Shown here piece after piece: positions 35,678 through 44,248 of a stretch of 62,913 bases of DNA; positions within the stretch are counted from its first letter, which is position 1; every line of letters starts with the position of its first letter. Location: NCBI RefSeq assembly GCF_002532045.1, contig NZ_NWTG01000035.1, forward strand, positions 1 through 62,913, given 5' to 3'. The notes below the pieces were generated by a model. The model was not told the DNA's origin. It saw only the letters and a list, made by a program, of their open reading frames with translations, and ran no database searches. The translations under genes and the position numbers were made by a program. This stretch comes from Bradyrhizobium sp. C9. GTDB taxonomy: Bacteria; Pseudomonadota; Alphaproteobacteria; Rhizobiales; Xanthobacteraceae.

Positions 35678-35720
35678 CCTTTTCCGCTTGTATCCGCGAG
35701 CGTTCATTTGAGATCAATGT

Positions 35721-35891
35721 ATGGAATGGTGGTACTACGCGCTGCTTGCGATTGTTGTGATCGGATGCGTATTTGCCGTTCGCGCCCGTCGCGGCGGTAA
35801 TTCGATCGAGGATGAGGAATTGAACCGGCGGATCGATGAGCGCGTCGATCGCCTCGATCTCACGCGCCGCAATCGCGATCGGGATTCCTGA
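35721..35891 (+). CDS. Possible small single-pass membrane protein, 56 residues
   Basis: ATG at 35721 opens MEWWYYALLAIVVIGCVFAV, one membrane span, followed by RARRGG and a charged helix EDEELNRRIDERVDRLDLTRRNRDRDS. The span, positive-inside flank and regular helix make a real gene plausible, but no good ribosome site is seen and the size is small. Confidence 0.45.
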   Translation: MEWWYYALLAIVVIGCVFAVRARRGGNSIEDEELNRRIDERVDRLDLTRRNRDRDS

Positions 35892-36084
35892 CCTGCTCCC
35901 GGAATGATCCCGGGATCCTACGGCGGTCTGTTCACGCAACGTGCGCGCCTAACGCACTGTACCCGACCTGTTCTTCTCACAAGGCGCAGTTATGTTTCCG
36001 TAGTTCTCCGCGTTTGAGAACGGAGTTCCGCCGGAACCCGAGAGCGGCCAAAGTGGCCGAGCTTTCGTCATCCTTCGGTGGTGA

Positions 36085-37104
36085 TCAGCGCCATCCCATG
36101 GCGGGTGCGACTTGAGTCAAGATGCTCTCGATCACATGCGCGTTGTAGGCGACGCCGAGTTGATTGGGCACGGTCAGCAGCAGGGTGTCGGCCTCCGCGA
36201 TCGCCTCGTCCGTCTTGAGCTGCTCGATCAGTTTCTCCGGCTCGGCGGCGTAGCCGCGGCCGAAGATCGCGCGCGTCCGCTCGTCGATGAAGCCGATCTG
36301 GTCTTCCTCCTGCCCATTGCCGAAATAGGCGCGGTCGCGGTCGTCGACCAGCGCGAAGATGCTGCGGCTGACCGAGACCCGCGGCTCGCGGGTGTGGCCG
36401 GCCTCCTTCCAGGCGGCGCGGTAGGCGCGGATTTGCGCGGCCTGCTGGATATGGAAGGCCTCTCCGGTCTCGTCGCTCTTCAGCGTCGAGCTCTGCAGGT
36501 TCATGCCGAGCTTCGCCGCCCAGACCGCGGTGGCGTTCGAACCGGCGCCCCACCAGATGCGCTCACGCAGGCCTTCGGAGAGCGGTTCGAGCCGCAGCAG
36601 GCCGGGCGGGTTGGGAAACATCGGCCGCGGATTCGGCTGCGCAAAACCCTGTCCGCGCAGCATATCGAGGAAGATCTCGGCATGACGGCGGCCCATGTCG
36701 GCGTCGGTCTCGCCTTCGCCCGGCTGATAGCCGAAATAGCGCCAGCCATCGATCACCTGTTCGGGCGAGCCGCGGCTGATGCCGAGTTGCAAACGTCCCC
36801 GCGCGATCAGGTCGGCCGCGCCGGCGTCCTCGATCATGTAGAGCGGATTTTCGTAGCGCATGTCGATCACGGCGGTGCCGATTTCGATCCGGCTGGTCTT
36901 GGCGCCGACCGCCGCCAGCAGCGGGAAGGGCGAGGCCAGCTGGCGGGCGAAGTGATGGACCCGAAAATACGCGCCGTCCGCGCCGAGCTCTTCGGCGGCG
37001 ACCGCAAGGTCGATCGATTGCAGCAGCACGTCCGCGGCCGAGCGGGCCTGGGATTGCGGGGAGGGCGTCCAGTGCCCGAACGAGAGGAATCCGATTTTTT
37101 TCAT
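36085..37104 (-). CDS. LLM class flavin-dependent oxidoreductase (luciferase-like)
   Basis: A 339-residue TIM-barrel enzyme using FMNH2 and oxygen, or F420-like flavins in relatives. Seen: MKKIGFLSFGHWTPSP, QSIDLAVAAEELGADGAYFRVHHFARQLASPFPLLAAVGAKTSRIEIGTAVIDM, ENPLYMIEDAGAADLIARGRLQLGISRGSPEQ and GRRHAEIFLDML. The ATG at 37104 is the natural start. Substrate unknown; monooxygenation of alkanesulfonate-like or aromatic compounds is common in the group. Confidence 0.88.
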   Translation of the reverse strand: MKKIGFLSFGHWTPSPQSQARSAADVLLQSIDLAVAAEELGADGAYFRVHHFARQLASPFPLLAAVGAKTSRIEIGTAVIDMRYENPLYMIEDAGAADLIARGRLQLGISRGSPEQVIDGWRYFGYQPGEGETDADMGRRHAEIFLDMLRGQGFAQPNPRPMFPNPPGLLRLEPLSEGLRERIWWGAGSNATAVWAAKLGMNLQSSTLKSDETGEAFHIQQAAQIRAYRAAWKEAGHTREPRVSVSRSIFALVDDRDRAYFGNGQEEDQIGFIDERTRAIFGRGYAAEPEKLIEQLKTDEAIAEADTLLLTVPNQLGVAYNAHVIESILTQVAPAMGWR

Positions 37105-37350
37105 ATCGGCAATGTAGGCATGTCAGGCGCGAATTGCGAATGGTGGCGTGACCCGGCGATGACGGAAAATGTTTACCAACCGGGAAAAATATCTGCAGCA
37201 CGTGTTGCGGGTTTGCCGATCGCGCCGCTGTGGACGCGCTGCATGCGCGCTGGTCCTGCCGCCTGCGCCACAGTGCGGCTTGCGATCAGCTCGCGCGCCG
37301 CCTAGCTTTCGGCCACCATTTCTCCCGCCACCACGTTCCCGCAGGACCCG

Positions 37351-38517
37351 ATGTCGCAGCCGTTTCTGTTTCAGCCGATCACGCTTCGCGGCGTGACCTC
37401 CCGAAACCGTATCCTGATTTCGCCGATGTGCCAGTATTCGGCGACCGACGGCCTCGCCAATGATTGGCACCTTGTTCATCTTGGCAAGTTCGCCCAGGGC
37501 GGCGCCGGGCTCGTGATGGTCGAGGCCGCGGCGGTCGCCGCCGAGGGGCGCATCACCCATGGCGATGTCGGCATCTGGAACGACGAGCAGATTGCGCCGC
37601 TCGAACGCATCGCCGCCTTCCTGAAGGACAACGGCGCGGTGCCCTCGATCCAGCTCGCGCATGCCGGCCGCAAGGCCAGCATGCAACGCCCTTGGTACGG
37701 CAATGCCGCGCTCGACGCGGCCGACTGCGCCCGCGGCGATCTGCCGTGGCGGACTGTTGCGCCGAGCGCGATCCCGATGGAGGAAGGCTGGCTGATGCCG
37801 CACGCGCTCGATGCGGCCGAGCTCGCCGCACTGCGCGAGCAATGGCGCCGCGCCACCCTGCGCGCGGTGGAGGCCGGCTTCGAATTCGTCGAGGTGCATT
37901 GCGCACACGGCTATCTGCTGCACGAATTCCTCTCGCCCTTGTCGAACCGCCGCAGCGACGCCTATGGCGGCGACCGCGCCGGGCGGATGCGCTATCCGCT
38001 CGAGATCATCGAGACAGTGCGCGCCGCCTGGCCCGCGGAGCGGCCACTGGCGGTGCGCATCTCCTCGGTCGATGGTGTAGAAGGTGGCCTGACGCTCGAA
38101 GATCAGGTCGCATTCGCCCGCGAAGCCAAGGCGCGCGGCGCCGATCTGATCGATTGCTCGTCGGGCGGCTTGCTCGGCTCGGCAACCGCGGCGCGGATTC
38201 CACGCGGCTACGGCTTCCAGGTGCCGTATGCGGAGGAGATCCGCCGCGCCGCCGAGGTCGCCACCATCGCGGTCGGCCTGATCCTGCATCCGCAGCAGGC
38301 GGAGGATGTGCTCGCCAACGGCCAGGCCGATTTGATTGCGATCGGCCGCGAGGCGCTGTTCGATCCGAACTGGCCGCTGCATGCCGAGCTTGCGCTTGGC
38401 GGCGGCGGCGGCGAGGTGTTCGCGTCTTGGCCGAAGCAGTATGGTTGGTGGCTGGAGCGGCGCGAGCCGGGCCTGCGCAGGCTCGAAGGTCCGCCGCTGC
38501 CGTTCCGCAAGGTGTGA
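37351..38517 (+). CDS. NADH:flavin oxidoreductase, Old Yellow Enzyme (YqjM/XenA type)
   Basis: A 388-residue FMN-dependent ene-reductase. N-terminal FQPITLRGVTSRNRILISPMCQYSATDG contains the Cys of the YqjM-type subclass (SPMCQYSA); GIWNDEQI, IQLAHAGRKAS (His pair region), VEVHCAHGYLLHEFLSPLSNRRSDAYGG and the C-terminal phosphate-binding part AVGLILHPQQAEDVLANGQADLIAIGREAL follow. It reduces activated C=C bonds of enones. The next gene (DapA-like) starts 38 bases later, so both may be one unit. Confidence 0.92.
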   Translation: MSQPFLFQPITLRGVTSRNRILISPMCQYSATDGLANDWHLVHLGKFAQGGAGLVMVEAAAVAAEGRITHGDVGIWNDEQIAPLERIAAFLKDNGAVPSIQLAHAGRKASMQRPWYGNAALDAADCARGDLPWRTVAPSAIPMEEGWLMPHALDAAELAALREQWRRATLRAVEAGFEFVEVHCAHGYLLHEFLSPLSNRRSDAYGGDRAGRMRYPLEIIETVRAAWPAERPLAVRISSVDGVEGGLTLEDQVAFAREAKARGADLIDCSSGGLLGSATAARIPRGYGFQVPYAEEIRRAAEVATIAVGLILHPQQAEDVLANGQADLIAIGREALFDPNWPLHAELALGGGGGEVFASWPKQYGWWLERREPGLRRLEGPPLPFRKV

Positions 38518-38555
38518 CGGACCAAGCTGCGATAGTTCACGAGGGAGGATTTGAC

Positions 38556-39485
38556 ATGACGAATTCGGCACAGCGTCCCTATCGCGGCGTCTTCCCGGTG
38601 GCGCCGACCATCTTCGACGCCAACGGGAATCTCGACCTCGACGGGCAGCGGCGCTGCATCGATTTCATGATCGATGCCGGCTCGCACGGCATCTGCATCC
38701 TCGCCAACTTCTCCGAACAGTTCGTGCTGACCGACGCCGAGCGCGAGACCGTGATGCATGCGGTGCTCAAGCACGTCGCGGGCCGCATTCCCGTGATCGT
38801 CACCACGACGCATTTCTCCTCGGCGGTGTGCGCCGCGCGCAGCCGCGAGGCGGAGGCCGCGGGCGCCGCGATGGTGATGATCATGCCGCCCTATCACGGC
38901 GCGACCTTCCGCGTCGGCGAGCCGGGCATCTACGAGTTCTATCGGGTGGTGTCGGATGCCATCAAGATCCCGATCATGATCCAGGATGCGCCGGTCGCGG
39001 GCACGCCGCTCTCGGTGGACTTCCTGGCAAGGATGGCAAAGGAGCTCGCCAACGTCAGGTACTTCAAGATCGAGGTGCCGATGGCCGCGGGCAAGCTGCG
39101 CGGCCTGATCGAGAAGGGCGGCAGCGTGATCGAAGGGCCGTGGGACGGCGAGGAGGCGATCACGCTGATGGCCGATCTCGATGCCGGCGCCACCGGTGCG
39201 ATGACCGGCGGCGGCTATCCCGACGGCATCCGCCAGATCATGGATCCGTTCTTCGCCGGCCGCCGCGACGAGGCCGTGCAGGCCTATGCGCGCTGGCTGC
39301 CGCTGATCAACTACGAGAACCGCCAATGCGGGCTGGCTGCCTGCAAGGTGTTGATGCGCGAGGGTGGCGTCATCAAGTCGGACGCAGTGCGGCACCCGTT
39401 GCAGCCGTTGCATCCGGCGACGCGCGCCGGCCTGATCGAGATCGCGCGCTCGCTCGATCCGGTCGTGCTGCGCTGGGGGCGCTGA
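38556..39485 (+). CDS. Dihydrodipicolinate synthase (DapA) family aldolase/dehydratase
   Basis: A 309-residue class I aldolase. The fold is seen in YRGVFPVAPTIFDANGNLDLDGQRRCIDFMIDAGSHGICIL, VIVTTTHFSS and the Schiff-base lysine in VRYFKIEVP. It lacks the exact GTTGE motif of true DapA (here LANFSEQ), so it is more likely a sugar-acid dehydratase or related aldolase than the lysine-pathway enzyme. ATG at 38556 behind GAGGGAGGATTTGAC. Pairs with the OYE gene upstream. Confidence 0.85.
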   Translation: MTNSAQRPYRGVFPVAPTIFDANGNLDLDGQRRCIDFMIDAGSHGICILANFSEQFVLTDAERETVMHAVLKHVAGRIPVIVTTTHFSSAVCAARSREAEAAGAAMVMIMPPYHGATFRVGEPGIYEFYRVVSDAIKIPIMIQDAPVAGTPLSVDFLARMAKELANVRYFKIEVPMAAGKLRGLIEKGGSVIEGPWDGEEAITLMADLDAGATGAMTGGGYPDGIRQIMDPFFAGRRDEAVQAYARWLPLINYENRQCGLAACKVLMREGGVIKSDAVRHPLQPLHPATRAGLIEIARSLDPVVLRWGR

Positions 39486-39847
39486 GCGCTGAATCGGCTC
39501 AAGCGGCGTACTCGCTGCACCTCTCCCGCTTGCGGGGCAGGTTGCTTCTGCGAGGGCGTTCTCTATGAGAGCGAGGAGCGCCGGGCATGTCTCGGCGGAT
39601 TGAGGATATCCAGCGATGCCCATCAGCGCTCGCCAGAAAACCTTCTGGTTGCATAATTGGCTTTCGTAATCGGTGGTAGTCGAGTTATGTTGAGACTTGA
39701 TGGAGCTGGTATTTGACAATTCTGAGCTTAACGGCATCTGGGGATCTGAAGCCCCAGACACCCGGATTGCGGCTTTGATGCAATCCGACCTCTTCCAGCG
39801 AGCGGGGCGAGGTGAACCGGAGCCCGTCGCTCGATGCGAAGTAGACG
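39486..39847. other. Gene-free interval between the DapA-like gene and P450
   Basis: Contains a short relic of the CTCTCCCGCTTGCGGG repeat family (about 39521-39545) and a 7-base hairpin TCTGGGG-N8-CCCCAGA at 39737-39758 which might end the P450 transcript, though without a T-run. Nothing else recognised; open frames here look random. Confidence 0.5.
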
Positions 39848-41017
39848 CTACGCATCCCACGTCACCGGCAGATCCAGCAGGCCGCGGAACGCCCAGCCGC
39901 CGATCCGGGGCGGTTTGTCCTCGATCAGGCGCAGATTCGTCAGCCTCTCGAAAATTGCGGGCAGCGCGACGTCCGCGACCATGGCGCGCGAGGCCCAGGC
40001 GCCGGCGCAGAAATGCGGACCGGCGCCGAACGCGATGCTCTTGCTGGCGTCGCGGCGCACGTCGAATGCATCAGGCCTCTCGAAGTGCTTTTCGTCGCGG
40101 TTGGCCGAGCCGAACATCAGGAACACGCGCTCGTTGGTCTCGAATGCAACGTCCCTGATCGTCCAGGGCTTTGCGATCCGCCGCGGCGACATCCCGATCG
40201 GCGAGATCCAGCGCGCATATTCCTCGAACACCTGCAGCCACGGGATCGCGCCGCTCACGGCCAGCGCCAGCTGATCGGGGTGGGTCAGCAGCGCCCACAC
40301 CGTGCCGGCGATAGCGTCGCGCGGCTCGTTCTGGCCCCCTGAGATCGCGAGCTTGATGTTGGCGCGCATGCTCTCCATCGGCATGTCGGTCTGCAGCAGC
40401 ACGCCGAGCAGGCTGAGGTCGGGCGTCTTGCGCAGCCTGGGGACCATCTCGTCGATCGCGGCGTCGATGCCCGAGGTCGCCGCATGGCAGCGCGCCTCGA
40501 TCGCGGGATCGCCGGTGTAATTGGCGATGCCGTCGATCATGCCCTGCGACCAGGCGTTCATGTCCTGGAAGCGCATGTTGGTGAGGCCGGTGATCGATTT
40601 CAGGCATTCGGCCGAGAATGGCAGCGCGAAGGCCTGCACGAAATCCACCGTGCCGTCCGGCTTCAACTCGTCGAGGATGCGCGTTGCATGTGCTGCGAAC
40701 TGTGCGGTCCAGTGCGATCTCACCGTCTTCGGCGATACCGCCGGGAAGATCGCCTTGCGCTCGTTCATGTGCGCGTCGCCGTCCTTGCGCATCATGTTGT
40801 GGCCCATGAGCTTGTTCATCAGCCCCTCGGGCTGGTGCGACGAGAACACGTCGATCTGCTTCTCGGAGACGAAGATGTCGTCGCGGTTGCACAGCAGCGT
40901 GCTGCCGAGCTGCGGCACGAAGGCGATCGGCGCTTCCTTGCGCATGCGCGCCAGCGTCGGATAGGGATCCTGCCAGAAGGCGGGGACGTCGATGTCGAAA
41001 TGGGGAGCGGTGCTCAC
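39848..41017 (-). CDS. Cytochrome P450
   Basis: A 389-residue soluble P450 of class I bacterial type. Heme-binding loop FGAGPHFCAGAW with ligand Cys337; K-helix ExxR as E266-Y-A-R269; the PERF-like region FERPDAFDVRRD. The I-helix reads ISGGQNEPRD (225-234) instead of AGG-D/E-T: the proton-relay threonine is replaced by proline and the acid is shifted. Some P450 lineages share this NEP form. The redox partner is not in the window. Downstream of a LuxR regulator on the same strand, 100 bases away. Confidence 0.92.
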   Translation of the reverse strand: MSTAPHFDIDVPAFWQDPYPTLARMRKEAPIAFVPQLGSTLLCNRDDIFVSEKQIDVFSSHQPEGLMNKLMGHNMMRKDGDAHMNERKAIFPAVSPKTVRSHWTAQFAAHATRILDELKPDGTVDFVQAFALPFSAECLKSITGLTNMRFQDMNAWSQGMIDGIANYTGDPAIEARCHAATSGIDAAIDEMVPRLRKTPDLSLLGVLLQTDMPMESMRANIKLAISGGQNEPRDAIAGTVWALLTHPDQLALAVSGAIPWLQVFEEYARWISPIGMSPRRIAKPWTIRDVAFETNERVFLMFGSANRDEKHFERPDAFDVRRDASKSIAFGAGPHFCAGAWASRAMVADVALPAIFERLTNLRLIEDKPPRIGGWAFRGLLDLPVTWDA

Positions 41018-41120
41018 GACGTGATCTCACGTTGGCCTTGAGGTTCGTACCGAGCATAGGCCGGCAGCCGTGGCCGGTCTGTCCCTACCGTTGGGGACAG
41101 CGGGAGGTGCTCAGACCCCT

Positions 41121-41918
41121 TCAGTTCAGCTGGCGTGCCGATGCCATCAGGCGTAGCGCGATCGCGAACAGCTCGTTCTGCGAGGAGATGCCGAGCTTGT
41201 CATAGGCGCGCTTGCGATAGGTGAGGGCGGAGTGCAGGCCGATGCCGAGCTCGGCGGCGATCGCTTCCGAGCTGAGGCCCGAAAGGATGCCGAGGCAGAC
41301 CTCTTTCTCGCGGCCGGTCAGCCGGGCCAGCGGTTCGGCGGTTGCAAACAGCGTCTTCAGCCGCGCGATCGGATCGGCATCCGCTTCCGCGTCACGCTGG
41401 AAGTGCCGCGCCACCGCTGCGGTCAATGCGGGCGCCACCGCGGCGAGGCGCGCGATCTGCTCGCGGCTGAAGCGGCCTTGCGCGGTGATCTGATAGAAAT
41501 TGACGTAGAAACAGGTATCGCCGGTCCAGATCGCAGCGGCGAACTTGTCGACGATGTCGGAATCGTCGAAGAAGATCTTGCGGTAGCCGTCGCTGTACAT
41601 CCGGCGGGCAAAGGTCGGCAACACGATCGGCACGGCCTGCGCCTGCCCCTCGAACACCGCATCGCGGTTCGGGTCAGCCTGATGGAAATGTTCGGAGTAG
41701 GCGATCCCGAGGTCGCGGCCGGTCGGGATGTTGCCGACGTCGAGCAGGCACGCGGCGGACCGCGGGCCCGTGAACGAGAACACCATGCAGTGACCGACAC
41801 CGGCGACGCGGCGTAGCGCGCCGATCAAGGCTTGCGGAAAGCCGTCGCGGCCGATCGCCAGCAGCGCCGGCGTGATGTCGCTGATAACAGAAGTCTTGAA
41901 GGCGAAATCTGCCTTCAT
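41121..41918 (-). CDS. LuxR family transcriptional regulator
   Basis: A 265-residue regulator with a C-terminal LuxR/GerE helix-turn-helix: LARLTGREKEVCLGILSGLSSEAIAAELGIGLHSALTYRKRAYDKLGISSQNEL. The N-terminal half (KTSVISDITPALLAIGRDGFPQALIGALRRVAGVGHCMVFSF) is not a receiver or autoinducer domain that I recognise. The ATG at 41918 is behind AGGGAGGACGCC, so the 21-residue extension upstream is dropped. Its position suggests control of the P450 gene. Confidence 0.88.
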   Translation of the reverse strand: MKADFAFKTSVISDITPALLAIGRDGFPQALIGALRRVAGVGHCMVFSFTGPRSAACLLDVGNIPTGRDLGIAYSEHFHQADPNRDAVFEGQAQAVPIVLPTFARRMYSDGYRKIFFDDSDIVDKFAAAIWTGDTCFYVNFYQITAQGRFSREQIARLAAVAPALTAAVARHFQRDAEADADPIARLKTLFATAEPLARLTGREKEVCLGILSGLSSEAIAAELGIGLHSALTYRKRAYDKLGISSQNELFAIALRLMASARQLN

Positions 41919-41997
41919 GGCGTCCTCCCTGTGTTTCGGGAAGACTAGCAGCGACATCGCGGGGGTGGAAGCGGTTGGCATTCTGGCCCCGTCTCCT

Positions 41998-42040
41998 CGT
42001 CATTCCGGGCTCAGCCCTTCGGGCTGCCCCGGAAATGACG
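41998..42040. repeat. Short palindromic CGTCATTCCGGG repeat
   Basis: CGTCATTCCGGGCTCAGCCC-TTC-GGGCTGCCCCGGAAATGACG, one compact hairpin of the same family as 23035 and 24315. It ends 10 bases after the stop of the SnoaL-like gene (42050) on the minus strand and may terminate it. Confidence 0.75.
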
Positions 42041-42049
42041 GAGATCGCC

Positions 42050-42412
42050 TCAGGCGCCCGGCACCTGGTCGAGGAAGCCGGTGATGCTCCGGATCCGGCC
42101 CTCCTTCAACGTGGCGAAGTCGGTGCCCTTGATCGGGCTGTCGACGCCGTCGGGCCCGAGGCCCCAGGAGAAGCGGACATGGTCGCCGAACCCGTTCGGC
42201 TCGCCGATCAGCTTGAAGGTGAAATCCGGAAACTTCTGCTGCACGCCCGCGATCAGCGCGTCGACGCCGTCATGGCCGTCGCCGCTCATCATCGGGTCGA
42301 CATAACGCGCGTCGGCGGTCCAGTTCTCGCTCAGCATCTCGCGCCGCCGGCTCGGCATCCGCTCGTTCCAGAGCTCGATATAGCGGCGGGCGACGGTGGT
42401 GTGGTCGGTCAT
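42050..42412 (-). CDS. SnoaL-like / NTF2-fold protein
   Basis: A 120-residue protein of the NTF2-like superfamily: TTVARRYIELWNERMPSRRREMLSENWTADARYVDP, GVDALIAGVQQKFPDFTFKLIG and RIRSITGFLDQVPG. Members are small isomerases, hydrolases or binding proteins. ATG at 42412 is behind GATGGAGAGCAGC. No partner indicated. Confidence 0.85.
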   Translation of the reverse strand: MTDHTTVARRYIELWNERMPSRRREMLSENWTADARYVDPMMSGDGHDGVDALIAGVQQKFPDFTFKLIGEPNGFGDHVRFSWGLGPDGVDSPIKGTDFATLKEGRIRSITGFLDQVPGA

Positions 42413-42506
42413 GCTGCTCTCCATCTGATGGGCCGGACTGTGCGGCTGTCCGGACTATCGAAGGTTCGCGTGCACCGATCGATTACCTCGCAGGTCATCG
42501 CGCGAG

Positions 42507-42827
42507 CTATGGAGTGATGGTCAGCACTGCCTTCATGTTGGGGTGGAAGCGGCAGTAATAGTCGACGGTCCCGGCCTTGGTCAGAACCGACCTGGCCGCC
42601 TTCTTCGGCGCAATCGTCACGTCGAAGTCGCCATTCTTCGCCGTGGCGGTGTGCGCCAATATGTCCTTGTTGACCCATTCGATGGTGTCGCCGACCTTGG
42701 CCGATGCCTCGGCCGGCGAGATCACCATATTCTCCATCACGATCTGGATGGTAGCTGCATGCGCCGGGACAGCCATCGCGCCGAGCGCGAACAACGCGAG
42801 CGTTACGAGATAGCGTCCGGGCGACAT
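42507..42827 (-). CDS. Cupredoxin (pseudoazurin/amicyanin-like)
   Basis: A 106-residue exported type 1 copper protein. Signal peptide MSPGRYLVTLALFALGAMAV ending AHA|A; copper ligands His59 (DILAHTAT) and Cys92, His95, Met98 (YYCRFHPNM), a tight amicyanin-type loop. It works as a periplasmic electron carrier or copper sink. It is 11 bases downstream of the DUF4142 gene and so in the sigma-factor unit. Confidence 0.92.
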   Translation of the reverse strand: MSPGRYLVTLALFALGAMAVPAHAATIQIVMENMVISPAEASAKVGDTIEWVNKDILAHTATAKNGDFDVTIAPKKAARSVLTKAGTVDYYCRFHPNMKAVLTITP

Positions 42828-42838
42828 CGCGCGTCTCC

Positions 42839-43360
42839 CTACTTCATGCCCGCCGCAACATGTTCGGCATGCTGCTCGTGGCCCTGGAAGATCTTCAGGC
42901 CGGTCTGCAGCAGGCTCTTCAGCTCGGGATTGCTGGCCGACGGGATCAACTGCGTCTCCAGCGCGGTGTTGACGGTCTTGTGGTAGGCGACCTCGTTGTC
43001 GATATAGGCCTTGTCGTAGGCTGCGCCCTTCAGCTTGCCGAGTTCGGCGAGCTTGTCGGCCGCCTGTTTCGACAACGCCTTGCTGGTGTCGTTGTCCTCC
43101 GGCGTCACCTTCAGCTTCTTGACGAGGTCGAGCGCCTGCTTGTTCACCGCCTCATGGTCGCGCGCCATGTCCTTGGCGAACGCCTTGACGTCCTTGTTGG
43201 ATGCTTTGCTCTCCGCCTGCTTGGCGGCGTTGATGTCGATCACACCTGCCGTGTAGGCGATGTGCGCGATCTGCGGATCGGTCAGCTTTGCGCCCTGGGC
43301 CAGCGCAGCGCTGGTGAGAACGCCGAGCGCGGCGACCGCGATGCTCAATCGAACGAACAT
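42839..43360 (-). CDS. DUF4142 exported protein
   Basis: A 173-residue exported helical protein: signal peptide MFVRLSIAVAALGVLTSAALA|Q, then DPQIAHIAYTAGVIDINAAKQAESKASNKDVKAFAKDMARDHEAVNKQALDL with the ferritin-like helical pattern and DH/H residues of DUF4142. Such proteins are often found with ECF sigma factors and stress genes. The ATG at 43360 lies 60 bases downstream of a promoter motif identical to that of the sigma gene. Confidence 0.9.
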   Translation of the reverse strand: MFVRLSIAVAALGVLTSAALAQGAKLTDPQIAHIAYTAGVIDINAAKQAESKASNKDVKAFAKDMARDHEAVNKQALDLVKKLKVTPEDNDTSKALSKQAADKLAELGKLKGAAYDKAYIDNEVAYHKTVNTALETQLIPSASNPELKSLLQTGLKIFQGHEQHAEHVAAGMK

Positions 43361-43419
43361 GGTTTGACACTCCTGTTGAGCCGGGCGTAGCGCACGGCAC
43401 GTCGTTGCTTGCACAGGAG

Positions 43420-43448
43420 TTGGATGGTGCTGACAGCCAGAGGTTCCC
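43420..43448 (-). promoter_or_regulatory. ECF promoter of the DUF4142-cupredoxin operon
   Basis: On the minus strand GGGAACC (43448-43442), 15 bases, CATCCAA (43426-43420). Both elements and the 15-base spacer are identical to the motif before the sigma gene (44181-44209), while the spacer sequences differ, as expected for -35 and -10 sites of one ECF sigma factor. Confidence 0.8.
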
Positions 43449-43454
43449 AAAAAA

Positions 43455-44144
43455 CTATGCTGTGACGCCGAGCCGTTTCAGGACCGCCTCGGTCAATCGC
43501 TCGCAACGCCGGCCCGCGAAGGGAAAGGCCTCCATCACGATGGGGCCGATCTTCCGCTCGACATTGTCGCGCAGCATGGTCCGGGCGCGGTGCAGACGGG
43601 TCTTCACGGTTTCCGGCTTGAGGCCGAGGATGTCCGCGGTCTCCTCGACATTCATGCCCTCGATCACACGGGTGATGAAGACGAGGCGGAACGCCTCGGG
43701 CAGTTCGTCGATCGCGTGCTCGACGACATGCTGGATTTCGCGCTGGGCCATAGATTTTTCCGGATCGTCCGCTGACGACAGCGGGAACGGGATGATTTGG
43801 GCTTTTGCGGCGCCGTTCGGCAGCTCGGACCACTCCACGCTCGCGCGCTTGCTGCGCAGGCGGCCGAGCGCTTCGTTCATCGCGATGCGCGACAGCCAGG
43901 TCGAGAGGCTGGAGTCGCCCCGGAACTGGTCCAGACGGGTGAAGGCGCGCACGTAGGCGTCCTGAACCACATCCTCGGCCTCGTTGTCGTTGCGGAGGAT
44001 GCCGCGCGCCAGCCGGAACAGCCGGCGATTATTCGCCTGCATGATGGTGCGGATCGCGGCCTCGTCGCGGGCGAGCGCGCGTTGCACGAGCTCGGCATCG
44101 CCTGAGCGGATCGGCGGCAGGGACGTGACATGGGCCTGGCGCAT
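43455..44144 (-). CDS. ECF-type RNA polymerase sigma factor
   Basis: A 229-residue sigma factor with region 2 (IRTIMQANNRRLFRLARGILRNDNEAEDVVQDAYVRAFTRLDQF) and region 4 (LPEAFRLVFITRVIEGMNVEETADILGLKPETVKTRLHRARTML). A C-terminal tail with FAGRRCERLTEAVLKRL carries a single Cys. No anti-sigma gene is beside it. Its own upstream region has the same bipartite motif as the operon downstream, so it very probably autoregulates and drives DUF4142-cupredoxin. Confidence 0.92.
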   Translation of the reverse strand: MRQAHVTSLPPIRSGDAELVQRALARDEAAIRTIMQANNRRLFRLARGILRNDNEAEDVVQDAYVRAFTRLDQFRGDSSLSTWLSRIAMNEALGRLRSKRASVEWSELPNGAAKAQIIPFPLSSADDPEKSMAQREIQHVVEHAIDELPEAFRLVFITRVIEGMNVEETADILGLKPETVKTRLHRARTMLRDNVERKIGPIVMEAFPFAGRRCERLTEAVLKRLGVTA

Positions 44145-44180
44145 GGCGGGATCGCCCTCACTGTTGGCGGTATACTACCA

Positions 44181-44209
44181 TTGGATGCCGGTGGGCCGGA
44201 CAGGTTCCC
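44181..44209 (-). promoter_or_regulatory. ECF promoter of the sigma factor gene
   Basis: On the minus strand GGGAACC (44209-44203), 15 bases, CATCCAA (44187-44181), leaving about 37 bases to the ATG at 44144. GGAAC in the -35 is the usual ECF hallmark. Confidence 0.8.
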
Positions 44210-44248
44210 GAGAAAATGGCGATCGGCCAAAAAGACCCAGTCGGCGGG

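Noticed and set aside
35265..35700. tRNA-Gly as an integration site of a genomic island
   Set aside because: No integrase gene and no repeat of the tRNA 3' end was found nearby.
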